Below, one piece after another: positions 35,797-44,698 of a DNA stretch of 64,000 bases. A model generated the notes under the pieces. The model saw only the letters and a program-made list of their open reading frames with translations. It searched no databases and was not told where the DNA came from. Numbering within the stretch: position 1 is the stretch's first letter; each line of letters opens with the position of its first letter. A program made the translations under genes and the position numbers. The DNA is from Catalimonadaceae bacterium JC749 (GTDB taxonomy: Bacteria; Bacteroidota; Bacteroidia; Cytophagales; Cyclobacteriaceae), in assembly GCA_021730635.1 (NCBI GenBank), contig JAJNNC010000020.1:1-64000 (forward strand), written 5' to 3'.

Positions 35797-36660
35797 ATGA
35801 AAACTACTTTATTTTCCCTCACAATCCTGATTGTTGCATTAAGTATAACATCCCTTGTAAATCAAAAGAAGCATCCTTTACTGCAGTTTGAAACTACCAA
35901 GGATTTTGTAGAAATCCCTGCGGGTCCTGTGAGGATAAAGGACGTTCAGCAAGAAGTAAAAGCATTTGCCATCGCCAAGTATGAAGTGACCAATCGGCAA
36001 TACCGGGAGTTCCTTGAAGATCTAAAAAATCAAAATAAGACAGAGGTGTTGCAACTTGCGCAATTCAGGATCGATCAGTGGCAACAAACGGACGTGGATA
36101 CAGCCCTTCAAAATGTATATCACACCTATCAGGGGTTTGACGATTTTCCTGTAGTTAATATTACTCGCCAGGGCGCTGAATTGTATTGCCAGTGGCTGAC
36201 GGAAAAATTGAAGAAGGAACAGAAATCGGGCAAAGAAGTAGTCTTTCGATTGCCCACCCGTCAGGAGTGGATCAGGGCAGCCAGAGGGGAAAACTTATAT
36301 GCTACTTATGCCTGGGGGAGGCCTTATTTGATAGGTGCCAATGGCTATTTTCTTTGCAACTTCAGGCGGATTGGCAGTGAACGCATCCATTTTGATGAGA
36401 CAACTCAATCTTATGAAGTGATCCTATCGGAAGATAAAATGCTTATGCTGATGGATAAAGTTGATGCGTATGCTCCTAACGATTTTGGACTGTACAATGT
36501 CTGTGGAAATGTAGCAGAAATGATTGCAGAACCCGGTAAAGCAGTAGGCGGAAGCTGGCATGGTCCCGGTTACGATGTGCGGGTAGAGAGTATCCAAAAC
36601 ATACCGGAGGCTTCTCCCTATGTTGGTTTCAGACCCGTGATGGTCATTACTGAAAAATAA
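35797..36660 (+). CDS. Exported FGE-sulfatase (SUMF1) domain protein
   Basis: A 287-residue protein with an N-terminal hydrophobic stretch (TTLFSLTILIVALSITSLV) that acts as a signal or anchor. The FGE/SUMF1 fold follows: FVEIPAGPVRI, FAIAKYEVTNRQYREFL, DDFPVVNITRQGAELYCQWL, RLPTRQEWIRAARG, NDFGLYNVCGNVAEM and VGGSWHGPG, VGFRPVM. This is the C-type-lectin-like fold of GldK and formylglycine-generating enzymes, mostly structural or binding when the cysteine pair is absent, as here. It is near the disrupted molybdopterin-fold gene. Confidence 0.85.
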   Translation: MKTTLFSLTILIVALSITSLVNQKKHPLLQFETTKDFVEIPAGPVRIKDVQQEVKAFAIAKYEVTNRQYREFLEDLKNQNKTEVLQLAQFRIDQWQQTDVDTALQNVYHTYQGFDDFPVVNITRQGAELYCQWLTEKLKKEQKSGKEVVFRLPTRQEWIRAARGENLYATYAWGRPYLIGANGYFLCNFRRIGSERIHFDETTQSYEVILSEDKMLMLMDKVDAYAPNDFGLYNVCGNVAEMIAEPGKAVGGSWHGPGYDVRVESIQNIPEASPYVGFRPVMVITEK

Positions 36661-36765
36661 TCGTTTACTGATCATAAGCTAGTAATTGGCAGTGTGGCCT
36701 TACTGGCTTAATGAGTAAAATGATTGAAAGACCAATGATAGTAAATATCTGATAAATGCTTCTAT

Positions 36766-37350
36766 ATGGAAAAAGACGGTAGTCCTACCTATTACGCCAA
36801 AAACAGAAAAGAGTGGCGTGAATGGCTGGCAAAGTATCACGACAAAGAGAAAAGTGTCTGGCTGATCATTTACAGGAAAGAAGGGGCTACACCCAGTGTC
36901 AGCTATGTGGAGGCGGTCGAGGAAGCCCTTTGCTATGGTTGGATAGATAGTAAGGGCAACAAGAGGGATGCCGAAAGTTATTATCAGTTTTTTGCCCGCC
37001 GTAACCCGAAAAGCAAGTGGAGCGGCCTCAACAAAAGGCGTGTGGCCAAACTCCTGCAACAGAACCTGATGGTGGAAGCAGGATTGAAGATGGTGGAAAT
37101 CGCTCAACAGAATGGTTCCTGGACTGCCCTGGATGCAGTAGAGCAGTTGTTGATTCCGGAGGATTTACAACAGGCCCTGCAACAAAACCAGGCGGCACAG
37201 CAATATTTTGAGGCCTTTCCTCCTTCTGTCAAAAGAGGTATTCTGGAGTGGATACTGAATGCGAAGCGGCCAGAAACCCGGCAAAAAAGGATAGCAGAAA
37301 CAGTCAGGCTGGCGGCAAAAAATATCAGAGCCAATCAGTATCGAGCCTAA
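36766..37350 (+). CDS. YdeI/OmdA family protein
   Basis: A 194-residue soluble protein with the YdeI pattern: YAKNRKEWREWLAKYH, KSVWLIIYRKEG, EALCYGWIDSKGN, YYQFFARRNPKSKWSGLNKRRV, then a helical OmdA-like C-terminus (about 105-185, ILEWILNAKRPETRQKRIAETV). E. coli and Salmonella YdeI relatives are linked to resistance to antimicrobial peptides; biochemical role is unknown. Single gene. Confidence 0.88.
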   Translation: MEKDGSPTYYAKNRKEWREWLAKYHDKEKSVWLIIYRKEGATPSVSYVEAVEEALCYGWIDSKGNKRDAESYYQFFARRNPKSKWSGLNKRRVAKLLQQNLMVEAGLKMVEIAQQNGSWTALDAVEQLLIPEDLQQALQQNQAAQQYFEAFPPSVKRGILEWILNAKRPETRQKRIAETVRLAAKNIRANQYRA

Positions 37351-37477
37351 TTTCAGGGCAGGCATTTACTTATTGAAAACAATTTAATAAAATAGTAAGT
37401 AAAACAGCTTCCAACCTGAGTACAGGGAGTATCGTTAATCCTTTTTTGACCTAAACTTTTATGCCACCGTTGCTGCT

Positions 37478-38098
37478 ATGAGATATTTGATGCCTCTTTT
37501 GCTAGGTTTGCTTTTCTCCTGTGGAGTCGCTAAAGAAGAAATAGCTAAAAAACAGCCTGCCCCGCCGCTCATCAAGGATTACAATGACCAGAAAGTGCCA
37601 GACCATATACTGGAATTATCGGATAGTGCTTCTACTGCCCCCGAGATGAAGGAAGAAGATCTGGAAGGAAACTTGTTCGGGAAGTTCTACCAAGACCGGG
37701 CCACATTTTATATCATCAATAATCCACAAAATACCATTTGTGATGTCAGGGTCAACACCCTGACCATGTATTACCTTGATGGCGAGCTGTGCAAGACAAA
37801 GTATTTATTGGAAAAGGATGTGACCAATGACCTGATCAATCAATATGGAAAATTTAAAATTCAGGGCTTTGATGTGAAAACCCGCTACCTCTTACAACAT
37901 GAACCTATCGTGATCAGAAAAGGCAAACGATGGGAGCTGAATCGTAAATTTACCAACTATAAGCTAACCTGGATACTGGCCGACAAGCGACTGGAATTGA
38001 AAGTCGACAAAGATGATCAGGAAGAACCTTATAAATTCGTAGAGCAATTACCCAATTATGATAAGATAAGAAAGGAAGTGGAGCGCACAGCGCTTTGA
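37478..38098 (+). CDS. Hypothetical lipoprotein, 206 aa
   Basis: The N-terminus MRYLMPLLLGLLFSC is a type II signal peptide with lipobox LLFS-Cys15. The mature part is acidic then basic, with FYIINNPQNTICDVRVNTLTMYYLDGELCKTKY (Cys pair) and RKGKRWELNRKFTNYKL; predicted beta-rich. No known family is recognised. It lies alone upstream of the SRPBCC operon. Confidence 0.65.
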   Translation: MRYLMPLLLGLLFSCGVAKEEIAKKQPAPPLIKDYNDQKVPDHILELSDSASTAPEMKEEDLEGNLFGKFYQDRATFYIINNPQNTICDVRVNTLTMYYLDGELCKTKYLLEKDVTNDLINQYGKFKIQGFDVKTRYLLQHEPIVIRKGKRWELNRKFTNYKLTWILADKRLELKVDKDDQEEPYKFVEQLPNYDKIRKEVERTAL

Positions 38099-38305
38099 TG
38101 GGAGTAAGGCAAAGTGAGGAATAGAGGAATGTTACCGGTTATCGTTATCCATGAAGGAGTGGAAGGCCATGAGCAGCCTATATAATTCTCTACCGGCCGG
38201 ATACTAACGCCTATTTCGTGGTTCATTTGTTATAAGTATAAGATAAGCTACATGAGAGAGTAGCTCTTCTATACAAAAAATCACCAAACCACTTAAACAA
38301 CACCT

Positions 38306-38803
38306 ATGGACACTACCACAACCAATACAGCCGGGGGTAAAGCCAGCCGAAATAAACAGTTATTCCGTTTGGAATACAGCGTCACCCGAAATATCAAGGC
38401 GGCACCCAAGAAGATCTGGGCTATTTTGACAGAGGCCAAGGGCTATCCTCGTTGGAACTCTACCATCCAAAGTATGGAAGGCCAACTCACATTGGGAGAA
38501 AAAATAAAACTTCGCTCAACGGTAGATCCAAGCCGCACCTTTTCGCCAACAGTCAGTGAGCTTTCTCCTGAGAAAAAGATGGTGTGGCAGGACGGTATGG
38601 CTCCCATGTTTAAAGGGGTACGCACCTATACCTTAACCCCTCTGGAGAACGGTACAACGGATTTTACCATGTCAGAAGTTTTCAGCGGTATCATGCTTCC
38701 CCTAATCGCAGCTAAACTTCCCGATTTCAGACCCTCTTTTGAGCAGTTTGCCGCAGACCTGAAACAGGAAGCTGAGCGCCAGGAAACTGCGAAGGAATCA
38801 TGA
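38306..38803 (+). CDS. SRPBCC (START-like) domain protein
   Basis: A 165-residue helix-grip protein. Motifs include VTRNIKAAPKKIWAILTEAKGYPRWNSTI, KMVWQDGMAPMFKGVRTYTLTPLENGTTDFTM (pattern of polyketide-cyclase-like lipid or aromatic ligand binding proteins) and a C-terminal helix. A long Thr/Ala-rich start (TTTTNTAGGKA) precedes the fold. Its stop overlaps the start of the next gene by four bases (ATGA), so the two are co-translated. Confidence 0.82.
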   Translation: MDTTTTNTAGGKASRNKQLFRLEYSVTRNIKAAPKKIWAILTEAKGYPRWNSTIQSMEGQLTLGEKIKLRSTVDPSRTFSPTVSELSPEKKMVWQDGMAPMFKGVRTYTLTPLENGTTDFTMSEVFSGIMLPLIAAKLPDFRPSFEQFAADLKQEAERQETAKES

Positions 38804-39726
38804 ACAAAATTCTAACGAAAATTGAAGAGAAAATAGGGGTTCCCGGACTGGTAGACCAACTTAGCGAGAAGCTTTCCAATTCGGAAATGAACTCCCTGCT
38901 GTTGGCGCTGTTTGAACGAAAAACCCAAAAATTATCACCGTCAGAACTGCTGCAACAGTTTTCTCAAAATCGATTTACCCTGCCCTCGCAGGTAGAGCCT
39001 ATACCTTTTAAAGAGTATGAATTAGCATGGTTGCGTCAAGCGCAGGAGGCTGGTTTTCAGCTGAAAACGCTTTCACCCTTAGCGCCCTTAGGTAGTTGTT
39101 CGGCCATCGCCCGGGTAAGTCAGCACATGGTCGTAAGCGCTTTGCGAGGTACAGAGGCAGTGTCTGATGCCACCAACGTACTAGCCCTGATGATCGCCGA
39201 ATCCTTTAAGAATAACAAAGAACAGGATGTGATAAAATATGCGACAACCCATCGGCATGTCAGGGGTCAGTATTTTACCAATCCGGCCTTTACCGCTCAT
39301 TTCAGCGTTTTTTGTATGGTGACAGGGGGGCAGGATACGGGATACTATTCTTTCGAGCTGGCGCAGCTGGCAGATCATCTTAATCTTTATCTTTCCTTTT
39401 TGTCTAAAGTGTATGGCAAAGAAAAGCTGCTCGTCAAGTTCTACCTGAAAGAGGACAATGAAAGATTCCGGACCTTGCTGCCAAACCTGACAAAAAATAT
39501 GGACCCTGAAATCACGCTGGACATAGAGACCCCCACCCAGGCTACTGCTTACTATCAGCTTGTTCAATTCAAAATATTTTTAAGGCATAAGGGCCAACTG
39601 CTGGACATGGTAGATGGCGGGTGGGTCGATTGGACACAGCAACTATTGCAAAATAAAAAGCACAGGCTTTTGATCAGTGGGGCAGGCATTGAATTATTGT
39701 ATAAAATGAACCAAGGAATTTTGTAG
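38800..39726 (+). CDS. Hypothetical protein, 308 aa, possible class II synthetase-like core
   Basis: Not recognised with confidence. Soluble, no signal. The middle contains LAPLGSCSAIARVSQHMVVSALRGTEAVSDATNVLALMIAES (about 96-137), which resembles a class II aminoacyl-tRNA-synthetase motif 2 region, and ATTHRHVRGQYFTNPAFTAHFSVFCMV (about 147-173). Other motifs of a synthetase are not evident. It overlaps the SRPBCC gene by four bases and ends 30 bases before the DUF72 gene, so it may belong to a three-gene unit. Confidence 0.6.
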   Translation: MNKILTKIEEKIGVPGLVDQLSEKLSNSEMNSLLLALFERKTQKLSPSELLQQFSQNRFTLPSQVEPIPFKEYELAWLRQAQEAGFQLKTLSPLAPLGSCSAIARVSQHMVVSALRGTEAVSDATNVLALMIAESFKNNKEQDVIKYATTHRHVRGQYFTNPAFTAHFSVFCMVTGGQDTGYYSFELAQLADHLNLYLSFLSKVYGKEKLLVKFYLKEDNERFRTLLPNLTKNMDPEITLDIETPTQATAYYQLVQFKIFLRHKGQLLDMVDGGWVDWTQQLLQNKKHRLLISGAGIELLYKMNQGIL

Positions 39727-39756
39727 TATAACTGGAAATAAATAGTATCTGATTCT

Positions 39757-40497
39757 ATGGATAAACACAAAGGAAAGATTCATATTGGCACTTCAGGTTG
39801 GCATTACCCTTACTGGAAGGGATATTTCTATCCGGAGAAAATGCCAGCGCGTGACTTTCTGAACCATTACCTTTCCGTATTCAGGACGGTAGAAATCAAT
39901 AACTCTTTTTATAAACTGCCTTCGGCAGATACTTTCTCCGGTTGGCGGAAAGCTGTACCTCCTGATTTCCGCTTTGCCGTGAAAGCCAGCCGCTATATTA
40001 CCCACATGAAGAAGCTGAAAGACCCGGAGCAATCCCTCACGAAATTTATGCATCAGGTAGGATTTCTGGAAGAAAAACTCGGTCCCATTCTTTTTCAGTT
40101 GCCTCCTAATTGGCATCCCAATCCTGATCGGTTGCGGCATTTTATGGAACATTTACCCAAGGATTATCAGTATGTGCTGGAGTTTCGTAACAACGATTGG
40201 CTGGAAGAAAGGGTGTTTGAGCTGATGAGAAAGCATCAGATAGCATTGTGTCTGGGTGATGTGGAAAATAACAGTACATCCATTCCCTTGACAGCCGATT
40301 TCATCTATATACGCTTGCATGGACCGGAGGAAAAATACGCCAGTAGTTATTCAGACTCGGCACTGCAGGAGTGGGCCCAGCAGGTGATGACGTGGAGCAG
40401 GCAGGGAAAAGAGGTGTATGTTTATTTTGACAACGACATACATAGCTATGCAGCTTTCAATGCACAAACCCTTCAACAGTTGGTGATAGCACTGTAA
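39757..40497 (+). CDS. DUF72 (YecE-like) family protein
   Basis: A 246-residue TIM-barrel-like protein. The start IHIGTSGWHYPYWKGYFYPE and FRTVEINNSFYKLPSADTFSGWRKAVPPDFRFAVKASRYITH (about 45-85), then VLEFRNNDW and YIRLHGPEEKYASSYSD, are all family marks. Function is unknown; structure suggests a nucleic acid or nucleotide enzyme. It follows the gene at 38800 by 30 bases, probably in the same transcript. Confidence 0.92.
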   Translation: MDKHKGKIHIGTSGWHYPYWKGYFYPEKMPARDFLNHYLSVFRTVEINNSFYKLPSADTFSGWRKAVPPDFRFAVKASRYITHMKKLKDPEQSLTKFMHQVGFLEEKLGPILFQLPPNWHPNPDRLRHFMEHLPKDYQYVLEFRNNDWLEERVFELMRKHQIALCLGDVENNSTSIPLTADFIYIRLHGPEEKYASSYSDSALQEWAQQVMTWSRQGKEVYVYFDNDIHSYAAFNAQTLQQLVIAL

Positions 40498-40686
40498 AAA
40501 CCCCGATCAAGAATTTTTATCCTAAGAAGACATTGTTAAATACGAGCCTATGAGTCCTTTGGAGTAACTCTGACGACTGAAAAAGAGAAATTTTACCCTC
40601 TTCGTGTATTTTGTTGAATCCATTTATACTGAAACCAGAGGGTTAGGAGTTATAGATAGTGATTAACCTTAACAATCATCGAAGGA

Positions 40687-41091
40687 ATGAAATACCACCT
40701 CTTTTTGGTGCTCCTCCTGTTAATCGTGGGGTGGGGGAGCAACGCTCAAGAGATATCCTTACCTCCCTCGACCTGGAAAACGACTTCTGCTGATGGAAGA
40801 TTTGTAGGCACTTTAGTATTTGAGGAACGCCGGCAGGTACGATACGCCATTGAATGGCATGAGGAAGAATACCAGGGAAATTACCGGGTGAAGAACGATA
40901 CGGTTTTGATCACCCTGGATCAGTCTTACCTGGAAGACCATTCAGAACCCTTGCAGCCTGCCATCAAATTTGTGCTGCTGAAAAAATCTAAAAGTCTGGA
41001 TATTCTGGGATTGCAGGAATATGATGAAAAAACGAAAACATGGCACTTGTCTGCGCCCCGTGAAAACAGGAGTTTTCTCAAGGAACATTAG
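40687..41091 (+). CDS. Hypothetical secreted protein, 134 aa
   Basis: A signal peptide (FLVLLLLIVGWGSNAQ, cleavage about residue 20) leads a small beta-rich mature domain (TWKTTSADGRFVGTLVFEE, VRYAIEWHEEEYQGNYRVKNDTVLITL). It resembles short secreted lipocalin-like or META-type domains but no family can be named. It lies 116 bases before the glucanase lipoprotein gene. Confidence 0.6.
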   Translation: MKYHLFLVLLLLIVGWGSNAQEISLPPSTWKTTSADGRFVGTLVFEERRQVRYAIEWHEEEYQGNYRVKNDTVLITLDQSYLEDHSEPLQPAIKFVLLKKSKSLDILGLQEYDEKTKTWHLSAPRENRSFLKEH

Positions 41092-41207
41092 GACAGGGGT
41101 ATAGGCATGCTGTGGGTAAAGAAAACACGTATTCTGTTGTGGAGATGCGCGAAATAGGGTAATTTTACCCTGTATCCCGACGGTTGTATCCTTAATATTT
41201 TTACCCC

Positions 41208-42575
41208 ATGAAAAAGGCACTCCATTTTTTGACCTGTCTGCTCCTTGTCTTGATTTATTCCGCCTGTCAATCCGAAAAAGGAAGTGAAAACGCCGGCAAT
41301 GCCACCAACGCAGCCGACACGCTACTTTCAGATGACTCTCTGATGACCCTGGTGCAGGAACGCACTTTTCAATATTTCTGGGAAGGGGCGGAGCCTAACT
41401 CAGGACTGGCCAGGGAACGCTTTCATGTAGATGGTGAATATCCGGAAAACGACAAAAATGTGATCACTTCCGGAGGGTCGGGCTTTGGTCTGATGGCTTT
41501 GCTGGTTGGACTAGAAAGAGGGTTCATCAATCGCCAGGAGGGTGTGGAGCGCCTAGACAAAATTATGGATTTTTTAGCCAAGGCAGACCGTTTTCATGGG
41601 GCCTGGCCCCATTGGATGTATGGAGAAACCGGTAAGGTGAAACCGTTCAGTCCCAATGATGACGGCGGTGATCTGGTAGAAACGGCGTTCCTGGTACAAG
41701 GCTTGTTGTGTGTCCGGCAGTACTTACAGGAAGGCAATGATCAGGAGAAACAGGTAGCTGCCAAAGCGGACAGCTTGTGGCGGGGTGTAGAATGGGATTG
41801 GTACCGCAATGGAGGAAAAAATGTACTGTACTGGCATTGGTCACCCAACCATGCCTGGAAAATGAACTTCCCGTTGGAAGGTTACAACGAATGTCTGATC
41901 ACCTATGTGCTGGCCGCTGCTTCCCCTACCCACAGTATTCCGGCAGAAGTGTACCATGAGGGCTGGGCCAGGGGCGGTGGAATCAAGGCGGATGTCACCA
42001 CCTACGGGTATCCTCTTACCCTCAAACACAATGGTGCCGAACAGTATGGGGGGCCTCTTTTTTGGGCGCATTATTCTTACCTGGGGCTCAACCCGAAAGA
42101 CCTGACAGACCAGTATGCCAACTACTGGGAAGAAAATAAGAACCATACGCTGATCAACCGCCAGTATTGTGTTGAGAACCCCAAGAATTTCGCTGGTTAC
42201 GGGGAAGACTGCTGGGGGTTGACGGCCAGCTACTCCGTCAATGGATATGCGGCGCACCGTCCGGATGAGGATCTTGGTGTTATTTCGCCAACGGCGGCGC
42301 TGTCTTCTTTTCCCTATACCCCAGAATATTCTATGGATGCGCTGAAATTTTTTTACAATGAGCTGGGTGATAAAATCATGGGACCTTATGGCTTTTACGA
42401 TGCTTTTAGTATAGAGAAAAACTGGTATCCGCAACGGTATCTGGCCATCGATCAGGGCCCTATTGTCGTCATGATGGAAAATCACCGCTCAGGACTATTA
42501 TGGGAGCTGTTTATGTCATGCCCTGAAATACAGGAAGGCTTGCAAAAACTCGGCTTTGAAAGCCCAAATATTTAA
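41208..42575 (+). CDS. Glycoamylase-family glucanase lipoprotein (GH144-like, probable endo-beta-1,2-glucanase)
   Basis: A 455-residue lipoprotein with lipobox LIYSA-Cys20, so membrane anchored. The fold is PF10091 'glycoamylase': FQYFWEGAEPNSGLARER (about 54), TSGGSGFGLMALLVG, HGAWPHWMYGETGKV, NDDGGDLVETAFLVQGLL, and later CWGLTASYSVNGYAAH and PTAALSSFPYTPEYSM. These match GH144 endo-beta-1,2-glucanases such as that of Chitinophaga. An (alpha/alpha)6 barrel with acid pairs is expected. It would act on beta-1,2-glucans, a bacterial cell-envelope glucan. A downstream secreted esterase follows after 118 bases. Confidence 0.85.
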   Translation: MKKALHFLTCLLLVLIYSACQSEKGSENAGNATNAADTLLSDDSLMTLVQERTFQYFWEGAEPNSGLARERFHVDGEYPENDKNVITSGGSGFGLMALLVGLERGFINRQEGVERLDKIMDFLAKADRFHGAWPHWMYGETGKVKPFSPNDDGGDLVETAFLVQGLLCVRQYLQEGNDQEKQVAAKADSLWRGVEWDWYRNGGKNVLYWHWSPNHAWKMNFPLEGYNECLITYVLAAASPTHSIPAEVYHEGWARGGGIKADVTTYGYPLTLKHNGAEQYGGPLFWAHYSYLGLNPKDLTDQYANYWEENKNHTLINRQYCVENPKNFAGYGEDCWGLTASYSVNGYAAHRPDEDLGVISPTAALSSFPYTPEYSMDALKFFYNELGDKIMGPYGFYDAFSIEKNWYPQRYLAIDQGPIVVMMENHRSGLLWELFMSCPEIQEGLQKLGFESPNI

Positions 42576-42693
42576 AGCAAAGGGTAGGGTAAGCACAGGG
42601 TTGCTCTGTAAGCAGGGTAAAGCCAGGCAGGGATAGCTGAGGAGAGGCAAAACTGATTCGGGCATTTCCAAGTGGGTAAACATATCGTCCTTC

Positions 42694-43482
42694 ATGAAAG
42701 CAGTAATAACAAACATTATTTTGTGGCTGTCGCCGCTCACCTTGCAGGCTCAGGATACCACCCTTTTTGAGAAAAGAGTATTTGTCAACAACAAAGGGGA
42801 TTCGATGCAATACCGTATCCTCTTTCCTGAGGCGTACAACGACCGTGAAAGGTATCCTATCGTCCTGTTTATGCATGGAGCGGGCGAAAGAGGGCATGAC
42901 AATGAAAAGCAACTGACCCATGGGGGAGCGCTCTTCCTCAAACCGGAAAACAGGAAAGAATATCCGGCCATTGTGGTATTCCCGCAATGTCCTGCAGAGA
43001 AATACTGGGTGAATATCAACATCAGAAGAAAGTTGTTTGCCGGGGAAGACCTGGATTTTGAAGAAGTCAGGAGTACACCCACCAAGGAAATGCGATTGGT
43101 GATGCAACTGTTTGACCGGATAGTACGGGAAGAGTCGGTAGATCATGACCGACTGTATCTGATGGGTTTATCGATGGGTGGGTTTGCAACTTTTGAAATA
43201 CTGACCCGCTGGCCGGGAAAATTTACGGCAGCTGTTGCTATCTGTGGAGGGGGCAATCCAAACCTGGCGCAGCGATACTCCCCTTTTGTATCCCTCTGGA
43301 TTACTCATGGGTCGCTGGACGATGTGGTACCCGTAAAATATTCCCGCAGGGTATATCTGGCATTACAATCCTATGGAGCCGATGTGAGATACACCGAATT
43401 TCCTGATGCCAACCATAATGCCTGGGACCCTACTTTTGAGATGCCCGAGCTACTGCCCTGGCTGTTTTCTAAGTCAAAATAA
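42694..43482 (+). CDS. Secreted alpha/beta hydrolase (esterase/dienelactone-hydrolase-like)
   Basis: A 262-residue protein with a signal peptide (to about LQAQD, residue 22). Oxyanion region LFMHGAGERGHDN, nucleophile in LMGLSMGGFATFE, Asp in THGSLDDVVPV and His in PDANHNAWDP. This is the prolyl-oligopeptidase/feruloyl esterase layout (compare PHB depolymerase family LpqC). Substrate is unknown. The gene lies downstream of the glucanase and may share its role in glycan breakdown. Confidence 0.85.
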   Translation: MKAVITNIILWLSPLTLQAQDTTLFEKRVFVNNKGDSMQYRILFPEAYNDRERYPIVLFMHGAGERGHDNEKQLTHGGALFLKPENRKEYPAIVVFPQCPAEKYWVNINIRRKLFAGEDLDFEEVRSTPTKEMRLVMQLFDRIVREESVDHDRLYLMGLSMGGFATFEILTRWPGKFTAAVAICGGGNPNLAQRYSPFVSLWITHGSLDDVVPVKYSRRVYLALQSYGADVRYTEFPDANHNAWDPTFEMPELLPWLFSKSK

Positions 43483-43516
43483 GTGGAATGGAAAGGAGCC
43501 ACCCAGCAGGTATAGC

Positions 43517-44488
43517 TTAGGACAGGAAGTGGGGCACATCCAATGGGCTTTTAATCGCTATGTTACTTTGGTGCAGCAGACGGGTGTACATCATGGTGGT
43601 GCGAATACTGGCATGACCGAGTAACGATTGCAGCATTTTCACAGGACAACCCTCTTCCAGCATATGTAAGGCAAAACTATGCCTGAGGGTATGACAAGAC
43701 ACGGGCAGGCAGATCCCTGCGTTTCTGACAGCCTTTTTGAATGCTTTCTGCAAATAACTTTCTTCCCGGTGGGGTTGTACCAATGTGTCGGAGTGGATAT
43801 CCCATTGGGGTTTCCGTGAGGGAAAGAGATATTGCCACGACAAAGCCTTGGTGACCTTCGGTTGACACAAGTCTTCCGAGAGGCTCACCCCCGCAAAAGA
43901 AGGCAGCAACAGGTTTTCTTCCCATCGGATTCTGGCCTTTTCTACCTGGATTTGTAACGGTTTGTTGAGGGTAAGGGGCAGCAAGGTTTTGTGGACCCTA
44001 AGTTGGCTGTGGTGGTAGACACTAATCTCATGGGCAGTAAAATTGATATCTTTGATCCGTAAAGACAGACACTCCATCAGTTGCAGTCCTCCCCCATACA
44101 GGAGGGAAGCCATCAACCAGGTTTCCCCTTCCAGCAGAGAAAGCAACAGTCTGACATCTTCCCGGCTCAACACAACAGGTAATCTTTTTCGGGGTCTGGC
44201 ATAGGATAAGCAACTATCGGTAATCGGAACCTGCCATACCTCCCGGTATAGAAAAGTGATGGCACGTCGGGCCTGGTTCTGGGCAGAAGCTGAAACCTGA
44301 CGGTCGTCAGCCAGAAAAGATAAAAACTCCTTGATTTCTTCTTCTCTGATTTCTGATAGATGCTTATGCTCATGAAAGGTAATAAACCTGTAAATCCAGT
44401 CCGAATAGATTTTTTCAGTTTGGTAAGCCAAATGTTTGGCGTGGATCTTCCAGCTTACCTGTTCCAAGAGATTTGCTTTTTCCACCAT
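43517..44488 (-). CDS. Integron-integrase-like tyrosine recombinase with altered catalytic arginine
   Basis: A 323-residue recombinase. The start is set at ATG 44488; the longer frame lacks family similarity at its N-terminus. The SAM-like N-terminal domain (about 8-90) and the C-terminal catalytic domain match IntI: PVVLSREDVRLLLSLL, YGGGLQLMECLSLRIKDI, an integron-type insert with ALSWQYLFPS, then HTLRHSFALHMLEEG and the C-terminal KSPLDV. Catalytic residues seen are Lys167, His266, Arg269, His292 and Tyr301. The first catalytic Arg (R146 in IntI1, in G-x-G-L-R) is Gln136, codon CAA at 44081-44083. No attI or attC array was found. Neighbours are a secreted esterase and a SnoaL-like gene. 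Confidence 0.85.
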   Translation of the reverse strand: MVEKANLLEQVSWKIHAKHLAYQTEKIYSDWIYRFITFHEHKHLSEIREEEIKEFLSFLADDRQVSASAQNQARRAITFLYREVWQVPITDSCLSYARPRKRLPVVLSREDVRLLLSLLEGETWLMASLLYGGGLQLMECLSLRIKDINFTAHEISVYHHSQLRVHKTLLPLTLNKPLQIQVEKARIRWEENLLLPSFAGVSLSEDLCQPKVTKALSWQYLFPSRKPQWDIHSDTLVQPHREESYLQKAFKKAVRNAGICLPVSCHTLRHSFALHMLEEGCPVKMLQSLLGHASIRTTMMYTRLLHQSNIAIKSPLDVPHFLS

Positions 44489-44698
44489 GGCTGTACAGGT
44501 TAGAAGGGTGGCTGTATTTATTTCCCACAGTGCGCCAAAAGGATTGTAGTATATAAGGTTAAATATACGGAAAAATGCGGTTTTTTCTAACAAAAAGGGA
44601 GATTATACGGCTATGGATTTTTCTTTTATATATGCGGTTTTATTGGGAACTTCATAGTTCTTGTTGTAGCCTATGTTCACATCCTAAAACAAACTACC

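Noticed and set aside
41841-42485. 214-codon antisense frame inside the GH144-like gene
   Set aside because: Long antisense frame of a GC-favourable coding region; the sense protein carries the family motifs.
42511-43146. 211-codon antisense frame over the secreted esterase
   Set aside because: Overlaps the sense catalytic motifs; a mirror of the real gene.
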